Part shown: piece by piece, positions 8,101 through 12,532 of the stretch
How positions within the stretch are numbered: the first letter of the stretch is position 1
Layout: each line of letters starts with the position of its first letter
Translations under genes and position numbers: made by a program
The notes under the pieces: generated by a model
Told to the model about the DNA's origin: nothing
Seen by the model: only the letters and a program-made list of their open reading frames with translations
Database searches by the model: none
From: Phoronis ovalis
Taxonomy: Eukaryota; Phoronida; Phoronidae
Reading direction: 5' to 3'
DNA length: 12,532 bases
Assembly: GCA_028565635.1 (NCBI GenBank)
Contig: JAOXYB010044326.1
Span: forward strand, 1-12,532

Positions 8101-10284
8101 CGCAAGTTAGAGATGCATTACTACCCATTTAAAGAGGTTAATATTTCTTTTGAAAATTTAATTCATATTCGAGGGCTTCAGATTTTCAGATACAAGCTAT
8201 TTGTAGCAAGTGAAGTCTGTCATGTACATTAAAGTGCGAAAAAAAAATCACTTGATTCTTTTTAAAGAATGTCTGTATAAACAGGAACTACTGTTGTTTA
8301 TATTTTTCTCGCTTTTACCAACGTGGTAGATGCACACATTTTACTCATTACTTATATTTAAGAATCTTAAGCTGTAATATATACTATTTGTATTTAAATA
8401 TGCTCACCTTGCTTCATTTTTATGTTAAAAATCTCACTTTTTATCAGCAAACTATATGCTAATAAGTCCAAAAATGCCAAGTAGAATCTTGTTGTGTCAT
8501 CAAATATGGTTCCTTTTGTTTTAAGCTGTCATTTTACTGCAATTAAACTTTATACGAACATCAAGTTGGTTCAGTAGAACCAGATATCATATTAGTTTAC
8601 AGGTTTGTGATTCAAACTGTTCTTACTTGTTGGACACGTGATGACATAGATAAATAGACCTGTAAATTTTGGATAACATGATCTGGTAAAAGTGCAACAA
8701 AAAATCCTCTAACTTGTATTGATCAAAATATCTTTGATTGTTCTTATTGCAGGTGGAGTATTTCAATATCACACAAGCTTTCACAGAAGCTAGGTTGTCA
8801 AATAAACCAGTGCACCATATTGCTCTATGGGGAGCACTGGATGATCAGAGTTGCTGAGGTTCAGCCCGGACTCTAAGAGAGTCAGCTCTCGAGAGTCCGG
8901 GCGTCTTGAGCCTGCTACAAGCAGAGTTCATTTCGAGCTGGAGTCTGGTCGCAGAACTCAAGGTAATATTGAGGTCGTATTTATTCGGGGTTGTTCCATT
9001 TAGTTGTACTGGAAGGGAAGATACCTACTATACAGAATATGGCTAGTGTGTCTCTAATCAGTTCCTATATTTCTATTTATGTGACAATAAAACGTTATAT
9101 GTATAATAGGTGACGAGGACTTCTAAAAAGTGCCTTCTCCTTCACCAGTGCAGCAAAAATCAGAACAGCTCTCATTGAATATCGCTGCTATGAAATTAGA
9201 ACTAATATCTACTCCATATACTTTATTCGTGGAAGTAGAGATTCTGGCTGTGCAGATCAGTTACAGAGAAATATATGGACAGTTTTATCTGCAGTGACCA
9301 TTAATAGAGGAAAAAAACAAATTTCATTTTCTCAACTAGAGGTAGTTTATACGAGGCTGTCATAATGGTGCCATAAACTTATTTTGTTAGGGCCTTTCAT
9401 TAAAAACAATTCCCAGGGATGTCTCCACTCTCCTCTAGGAGTATTTTAAACTGTTTTCATACTCCTGTAATTAAAATCAATTTAAACATTTTTTAAGCCC
9501 CTCTATGTAATTTTAACTGCAAACCACCCGATAATGTTAGTTTTATCCAGGTCCCCAAATAGTAATATTTAATAAAACTGACCTAAAATAATTAAGAACT
9601 TTTTATTGTGGAGTTCATATCATAATGGTATAATCATATTTGAACATTATTAGAACTTAGTAAATATTCATAAATGCATAACCCATTTAATATATTTCTA
9701 CAGGAACTTGAGAAGTCTGAGACCGACTTAGTGTCACCAGTGGCTAAACTTATCATGAAAGATTATACATTTCCTGTTATGATGTCCGTTATATTACCCA
9801 ATGGAACAATTGTTTATCATCTCAATGCTAATGAGTTCCTGGATGTGGATGGTTCAAATACTAATATACTTGAGATGGGGTAAGTAAAAAGTAATCAAAT
9901 TTGCAAAAAGCGTATTGTTGGGAACGGAGTAAGATTCACACTTCCTTTGTCAAGAACGTTCGAATGTGATAATGCATTTGGCCTGACGAAATATACTGAA
10001 CTCAGTCTAACTTGTTAAAAGTTGATTTCTTTTTCTCTCATTTTGATTTTGAATTTACTTCAGTTTTTGCTCTTAGTTTAATCATCAAAGATGTGTAATA
10101 GTTCGACCAGTAAAACATGTTCAGATTGAAATAAGTACAGTAATATAAAATTATTCAGTTCCCATACAAATCAATAATTAATTGGTTCTTCTTTAGATTT
10201 GATGACCCTGCTTCAGTGGGATATGTCAAGTTTTTGAAAGAAGGGTTGAATCGAGCCGAAACGTACCTACAAGCAGGAAATTAG
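4863..10284 (+). CDS. SELENON: Selenoprotein N, complete gene, 9 coding exons
   Basis: Exons 4863-5171, 5801-5881, 6151-6261, 6637-6998, 7445-7596, 7895-8136, 8753-8962, 9704-9879 and 10197-10284 join to 1,731 nt, 576 residues plus TAG; human isoforms are of similar length (about 556-590). The start has a good Kozak context (ACCATGG) with TAA at 4854 in frame just upstream. Features in order: basic, polar cytosolic N-terminus (1-50); one membrane segment (about 51-72) as in a type II ER protein; EF-hand loop 102-113; sequons at Asn140, 156, 386, 424 and 522; the redox motif Ser-Cys-Sec-Gly at 452-455 within [10 protein letters not shown]; and a C-terminus with FLKEGL. Recognition rests on colinear similarity to vertebrate selenoprotein N. 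Family knowledge: an ER membrane glycoprotein that senses luminal calcium through its EF-hand and keeps the SERCA pump reduced; loss causes human congenital myopathy. TGA 8855-8857 must be read as Sec, so naive translation stops at 453 residues. Confidence 0.95.
5172..5800 (+). other. SELENON: SELENON intron 1
   Basis: 629-bp phase-0 intron from GTAAGG to the acceptor TTTTAAAG at 5800. Apart from the hairpin at 5361-5409 I see no gene, repeat or coding remnant. Confidence 0.85.
5361..5409 (+). repeat. Strong hairpin inside SELENON intron 1
   Basis: CATGACCCT (5361-5369) and AGGGTCATG (5401-5409) are perfect reverse complements. Inside them GACAGCC (5376-5382) pairs with GGCTTGTC (5390-5397) with one bulged base, around a TACGTAC centre. 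The result is a compact 49-nt stem-loop of about 16 pairs, unusually GC-rich for this intron. It may be a small structured RNA, a dimeric protein site or the remnant of an inverted-repeat element; sequence alone does not decide. Confidence 0.5.
5801..5881 (+). CDS. SELENON: SELENON exon 2 (residues 104-130), EF-hand
   Basis: Opens with three Asp codons and completes the EF-hand: loop D102[11 protein letters not shown]113 has ligands at positions 1, 3, 5, 9 and 12, Gly at 6 and Leu at 8, all canonical. The exon is exactly 27 codons, phase 0 at both ends. The donor GAG|GTACTG is weak but the frame and the next exon agree with it. Confidence 0.92.
6151..6261 (+). CDS. SELENON: SELENON exon 3 (residues 131-167)
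   Basis: 37 codons, phase 0 at both ends, acceptor TTTTACAG and donor GTG|GTAAAT. Carries two N-glycosylation sequons, Asn140-Glu-Thr and Asn156-Ile-Ser, consistent with an ER-luminal location. Confidence 0.9.
6262..6636 (+). other. SELENON: SELENON intron 3
   Basis: 375-bp AT-rich phase-0 intron. No repeat, RNA gene or coding remnant seen. Confidence 0.85.
6637..6998 (+). CDS. SELENON: SELENON exon 4 (residues 168-288)
   Basis: Largest exon, 362 nt, entered in phase 0 after TTTTTTGTAG and left in phase 2 (AG|GTAAAC, splitting Arg288). Begins [14 protein letters not shown] and contains [20 protein letters not shown], among the segments most typical of selenoprotein N. No stop in the frame. 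Confidence 0.94.
6999..7444 (+). other. SELENON: SELENON intron 4
   Basis: 446-bp phase-2 intron, GTAAAC to TTTTTGTAG. AT-rich, nothing recognised inside. Confidence 0.85.
7445..7596 (+). CDS. SELENON: SELENON exon 5 (residues 288-339)
   Basis: 152 nt, phase 2 in and phase 1 out (GTAG|GTAAGT). Encodes RIHAEFQLN...[15 protein letters not shown], another conserved luminal block of the family. Donor and acceptor are both close to consensus. Confidence 0.94.
7895..8136 (+). CDS. SELENON: SELENON exon 6 (residues 339-419)
   Basis: 242 nt, phase 1 in (TTCTGTAG acceptor), phase 0 out. Encodes [20 protein letters not shown] and the sequon Asn386-Val-Ser. The donor GAG|GTTAAT is weak, and the frame stays open for 31 codons into the intron, to TAA at 8230-8232, so intron retention would give a protein lacking the Sec motif. 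Confidence 0.92.
8137..8752 (+). other. SELENON: SELENON intron 6
   Basis: 616-bp phase-0 intron ending TTCTTATTGCAG. The first 96 bases are open in the exon 6 frame; the rest is AT-rich with nothing recognised. Confidence 0.85.
8753..8962 (+). CDS. SELENON: SELENON exon 7 (residues 420-489), selenocysteine exon
   Basis: 70 codons, phase 0 at both ends, with a single in-frame TGA at 8855-8857 (Sec454), preceded by TGC and followed by GGT. The flanking protein, [11 protein letters not shown] before and [12 protein letters not shown] after, is nearly the same as the vertebrate Sec site, and the frame after the TGA runs on for 35 more conserved codons to SWSLVAELK. Local GC content is much higher than in the other exons because of the embedded hairpin. 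Confidence 0.95.
8864..8902 (+). promoter_or_regulatory. SELENON: Selenocysteine redefinition element (SRE) hairpin
   Basis: GCCCGGACTCT (8864-8874) and AGAGTCCGGGC (8892-8902) form an 11-bp perfect stem. Within it GAGAG (8877-8881) pairs with CTCTC (8886-8890) around a TCAG loop, with an AA/G internal loop between the two helices. The hairpin starts after a six-base spacer from the UGA. A codon-proximal stem-loop that promotes UGA recoding is established for vertebrate SELENON, and this one has the same position. It lies wholly in coding sequence, so it is under dual constraint. Confidence 0.9.
8963..9703 (+). other. SELENON: SELENON intron 7
   Basis: 741-bp phase-0 intron, GTAATA to TTTCTACAG. 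It contains an 83-codon frame without ATG at 9114-9365 on the plus strand, possibly chance. No transposon ends or RNA genes seen. Confidence 0.8.
9704..9879 (+). CDS. SELENON: SELENON exon 8 (residues 490-548)
   Basis: 176 nt, phase 0 in, phase 2 out (GATGG|GTAAGT). Encodes the luminal segment with [17 protein letters not shown], including the sequon Asn522-Gly-Thr, and matches the C-terminal part of vertebrate selenoprotein N. Confidence 0.94.
9880..10196 (+). other. SELENON: SELENON intron 8
   Basis: 317-bp AT-rich phase-2 intron, GTAAGT to TTCTTTAG. Nothing recognised inside. Confidence 0.85.
10197..10284 (+). CDS. SELENON: SELENON exon 9 (residues 548-576), C-terminus
   Basis: Acceptor TTCTTTAG; the first base completes Gly548. 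Encodes [20 protein letters not shown] and ends at TAG 10282-10284. The FLKEGL motif is shared with the vertebrate C-terminus. No ER-retention tetrapeptide at the end, as expected for a membrane-anchored protein. Confidence 0.94.
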
Positions 10285-10659
10285 ACAACCTTTAAATATT
10301 TTTTTAGCATTTTTTTGGCATATCTGTGATAGTGATGTACCTGTACTTTTATTATCCAAGCCTTTCAAGTAAATCCAAATTGTACTTTACTATAATATTA
10401 TTATGATTATATAATTTAAACAGTTTTTGCAAGGTTTAATTATGTATGCTTTATTAATCAATGTGTTGTATGCTTTATCTCATAGATGTTATGGTAGAAA
10501 AATGAGAAATAATCAAAAAAATGCAGTTACAAATTACAACATGAATGTTTGTGTTTTAAATGATGTTTGTTATATTCCTAGTAGGAAGGACACCCACTGT
10601 CGCAATCTTGTAAGTTTCCATCATTAGGCCATTAATTTTATTTTATCAAGCTCTTAAAC

Positions 10660-10793
10660 ACATAGCTGTCAAGTCTTCCGTTGGGAGCATGACTCTCGCT
10701 TTGTAGCTTGTTTTGTGCCATCGCTTTCATTAGAAAATTGTCTGAAAATATTGAATCTCCTGCTCAACATTTCTGACAACTCGACAGCTATGT
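10660..10793. repeat. Inverted-repeat element in the SELENON 3' UTR
   Basis: ACATAGCTGTC (10660-10670) and GACAGCTATGT (10783-10793) are perfect 11-bp reverse complements 112 bases apart. Weaker complementarity continues inward (AAGT against ACTC, TTGGGAGCA against TGCTCAA). This looks like a small foldback or MITE remnant. Flanks read TTAAACA on the left and TAAAACA on the right, a possible imperfect target duplication. As RNA it would fold into a long hairpin upstream of the SECIS. Confidence 0.5.
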
Positions 10794-10932
10794 AAAACAT
10801 TTTTATTGGTGTGTATCTGTCAGATTTTATAAATAGTGTAGTTTATGATCATAGAATGTTTACTTTCTGCAAACTTGTAATTTAGTGTAAACATCTTTTG
10901 CTTTTTAACTCAACTGTTTATAGCAGTTACTG

Positions 10933-11022
10933 TCACTTAGCTTTGTGTGATAATGACGATAGTGTTGTAAAGTTCCAATAGGTAACACTACACTGCCTGA
11001 TGTTTATACATAAGCTCTGTGA
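10933..11022 (+). promoter_or_regulatory. SELENON: SECIS element, form 2
   Basis: All parts of a eukaryotic SECIS are present in register. The core is ATGAC (10953-10957) opposite TGAT (10998-11001), giving the U-U, G-A, A-G quartet. Helix II, 10958-10968 with 10987-10997, has nine pairs and two mismatches. AAA at 10969-10971 is unpaired, 12 bases after the core TGA. Helix III is GTTCC (10972-10976) with GGTAAC (10981-10986, one bulge) around AATA, which makes it form 2. Helix I is AGCTT/AAGCT and TGTGT/ATACA, extended by TCAC/GTGA, separated from the core by a 5/4 internal loop. It lies 649 nt after the stop and before the poly(A) signal. It would bind SBP2 and recruit EFSec with Sec-tRNA. 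Confidence 0.92.
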
Positions 11023-11083
11023 TAATAGCTACAGTCACAGTTGAGAAGTTAATATCAGTTCATTTCAATTCTCAGTTCTGTAA

Positions 11084-11089
11084 AATAAA
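11084..11089 (+). terminator. SELENON: Polyadenylation signal for SELENON
   Basis: Canonical AATAAA, followed at once by a GT-rich stretch (TGTGTGTGTATCTTGTG) suitable as a downstream element. It lies 61 bases past the SECIS, so the mature 3' UTR keeps the SECIS. A second AATAAA at 11207-11212 could serve as an alternative. Confidence 0.75.
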
Positions 11090-11206
11090 TGTGTGTGTAT
11101 CTTGTGCCTTTTGATAATTCTGGTAAGCTCTTGGTGTGTGCAATTCACGTCACAACATAAAGCTGTGGTTCGACATGTATGTTCACTGCCTTACTGTTTG
11201 TCCCTT

Positions 11207-11212
11207 AATAAA
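11207..11212 (+). terminator. SELENON: Alternative polyadenylation signal
   Basis: A second canonical AATAAA 123 bases downstream of the first. It lacks an obvious GT-rich element just after it, so I rank it below the one at 11084. Confidence 0.4.
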
Positions 11213-11347
11213 TGAATAATAGAAATTTTGCGATAACTGTTAAAAATAAAAATATTCTCAGAAAAAGTGATAGCGACCTAAGAGGTCCCAAGAAGTTTAA
11301 AAGGCACCCACTTCGCAATTTTTTACAAGCAGTTAATAAACATAGTG

Positions 11348-11394
11348 GATGGGAATTTCACATAGCAAAACTGCTTTATGTAAAATTCCCCATC
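11348..11394. repeat. Imperfect 47-nt hairpin beside the MITE
   Basis: GATGGGAATTTCACATAGCA (11348-11367) pairs with TGCTTTATGT then AAAATTCCCCATC (11372-11394) with a few single-base bulges around a short loop. It ends 13 bases before the adjacent MITE. Too short for a normal microRNA precursor; possibly another foldback fragment. Confidence 0.4.
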
Positions 11395-11407
11395 TAAAAT
11401 CCTTTTA

Positions 11408-11587
11408 GGGCTGTTCCAGTAAAAAAAGTGGGGGAGGGGGGGGGAAGGCACTTTCATTTTATACCCACCACCCATAATTTTTAATTAGCTTGTAATGCAA
11501 CCACCCATAATTCTGAACACAACCACCCACAATTTTTTATTTCAACTGCCTTCCCCCCCTCCCCCACTTTTTTTACTGGAACAGCCC
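11408..11587. mobile_element. 180-bp MITE, PIF/Harbinger-like
   Basis: Terminal inverted repeats of 43 and 41 bases (11408-11450 and 11547-11587) start GGGCTGTTCCAGTAAAAAAA and differ only in the length of one G/C run (9 against 7). The element is flanked on both sides by TTA (11405-11407 and 11588-11590), the three-base target duplication typical of PIF/Harbinger elements. It has no coding capacity. The interior holds three copies of ACCACCC(A/T)(T/A)AATT-type sequence at 11467, 11500 and 11522 (ACCACCCATAATT, with C for T in the third). Near-identical arms suggest fairly recent insertion. Confidence 0.88.
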
Positions 11588-11641
11588 TTAGTCTTTTTAA
11601 AAGTAGCTAAATTTTTTATAACTGAATTACATTTTCTTCAG

Positions 11642-11738
11642 ATGGAGAACGCAATCACAGTTAAATGAAGCAAGATATTCAGAATCATTAAATTCGTTGA
11701 AAGAAATATTTGATGCCCAACTAAATAAGGATGGCTAA
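11642..11738 (+). CDS. Possible small terminal exon, unrecognised
   Basis: A pyrimidine-rich acceptor (ATTTTCTTCAG ending at 11641) is followed by a frame open for 31 codons after one leading base, beginning Trp-Arg-Thr-Gln and ending Asn-Lys-Asp-Gly-TAA. The other two frames stop quickly. The composition looks protein-like (LNEARYSESLNSLKEIF, an amphipathic helix). I do not recognise it. The phase (one leading base) would fit SELENON exon 8, so it could be an alternative last exon, or the end of an unrelated gene, or chance. Confidence 0.25.
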
Positions 11739-11739
11739 A

Positions 11740-12368
11740 ACTAGCAGCATTATGAAAATGAATGGGCAAACACTAGAATCATTCAGAAGTTACTGGACAC
11801 ACTATGGTTCCTGTGAAGACAGTATCATCAGTGACGCAGTGCATTTTGTTGGTTGTGACAAGTAACTGTTTGGATACATCATTGATTCAAATATTTCTAA
11901 ATTTACCATTTATAAAATTTTGAAGACTTGATAAATTTAAAATGGAATCCTTATGTCTGGATGACTCATTTTGGTTACAGTTTAGAACTGTTCTGTATAA
12001 TGATATAATTAAAATTAGTTTGTTGGTACAAATAGGTTTCTATTTTTTACTCCCTTGCTGATGCTAATCTTTCCGTTTTATTAAAATGTATATTTTATTC
12101 AGTTTATATTGTCATTTAATTTTGATGGCCCTGCACCTGTGGATGATATAAAAATATGATAAAATATCCATTCTTATTACTTCAAAGCATAATTATAAAT
12201 TAAAGCCAAAAATCTGCTACCATCAGCTAATTATGAAAAATTGTATTTAAATTTGCCTTAGAAAAACAAATTAAATTTCAGTAAATCAAGAAATATTCTA
12301 TGAAATTAAAGGAACATTCACCAAGTTATGTCTACGCATCTCTCGAGTGGATGTACTCCGCAAGTTAC
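11740..12368. other. AT-rich region, no gene seen
   Basis: No open frame of note on either strand, no inverted repeat of length and no RNA gene. Several ATTAAA-like strings occur but nothing ties them to a transcript. Confidence 0.55.
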
Positions 12369-12532
12369 TTAACCCTTTTCCTTCCAGGTGACGATATATC
12401 AGCAGTACTTCAACATATTCTAATTAAATGAAATAATCATTTTGCATAAAATACTTTCGTGCTATGTAATTTTGAACCTTTCCCGGTTTGTGCTACCATC
12501 TAGCAAAGTTCATAGAGGTCATCTCCCCTGAA
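12369..12532 (+). mobile_element. Possible piggyBac-like element end, cut by window edge
   Basis: TTAACCCTTTTCCTTCCAGG at 12369-12388 has the TTAA target site followed directly by CCCTTT, the arrangement of many piggyBac-type ends and their MITEs. The other end would be outside the window, so neither the duplicated TTAA nor the inverted repeat can be checked. Weak call. Confidence 0.25.

Noticed and set aside
8753-8857. SELENON as a pseudogene because of the in-frame TGA
   Set aside because: The TGA is at the family's Sec position, with SRE and SECIS present and conserved coding sequence after it.
10427-10627. 66-codon open frame after the SELENON stop
   Set aside because: Lies in the 3' UTR, low-complexity composition, no motif.
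11212-11397. 61-codon open frame between the poly(A) signals and the MITE
   Set aside because: Its 3' third is the 11348-11394 hairpin and it overlaps an AATAAA; no similarity I recognise, most likely chance.
1-12532. CRISPR array, bacterial operon, tRNA or rRNA genes
   Set aside because: No regularly spaced direct repeats with unique spacers, no cloverleaf or rRNA signature; the spliced genes show eukaryotic nuclear DNA.

Overview
This is animal (metazoan) nuclear DNA: AT-rich, with spliced genes, phase-consistent GT-AG introns, a C2H2 zinc-finger gene, a selenoprotein N gene with a SECIS element, microsatellites and small non-autonomous DNA transposons. A non-vertebrate, possibly an arthropod, is my best guess: the zinc-finger protein has an acidic N-terminus with IKEEP/VKTE motifs and no KRAB or SCAN domain that I can see, and the introns are short (about 270-740 bp). 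The lineage must still make selenoproteins, which excludes Drosophila and other insects that lost SELENON. I cannot name the species.

Layout. 1-300: a duplicated microsatellite block. 300-683: AT-rich sequence with a 25-bp tandem duplication, ending in a likely 3' splice site. 684-2424: the coding exon of a 13-finger C2H2 protein (ATG at 814), followed at 2418-2640 by at least three decayed fingers. 2660-3970: plain AT-rich intergenic DNA. 3985-4560: a diverged two-copy repeat carrying many GCGAGCATT-like motifs and two CTCF-like sites. 4620-4862: likely SELENON promoter and leader, with an 18-bp palindrome, a cluster of three nuclear-receptor half-sites and upstream ORFs.

4863-10284 holds a complete selenoprotein N gene in nine coding exons, 1,731 nt and 576 residues plus stop. 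The exon joins were worked out by hand and keep frame throughout. The protein has a short cytosolic N-terminus, one membrane anchor, one canonical EF-hand split by intron 1, five N-glycosylation sequons and the redox motif Ser-Cys-Sec-Gly, with Sec454 encoded by TGA at 8855-8857. Two RNA structures support recoding. A very stable hairpin begins six nucleotides after the UGA, in the position of the selenocysteine redefinition element (SRE). A textbook form-2 SECIS lies at 10933-11022 in the 3' UTR, followed by AATAAA at 11084. Together they form a full selenocysteine insertion module: UGA, codon-proximal hairpin, and distal SECIS recruiting SBP2, EFSec and Sec-tRNA.

Downstream: a 180-bp PIF/Harbinger-like MITE (11408-11587) flanked by TTA duplications, a possible small terminal exon (11642-11738), AT-rich DNA, and a possible piggyBac-like end at 12369. 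I see no unknown multi-gene system. The strongest content is the intact selenoprotein N module and the eroding zinc-finger array.
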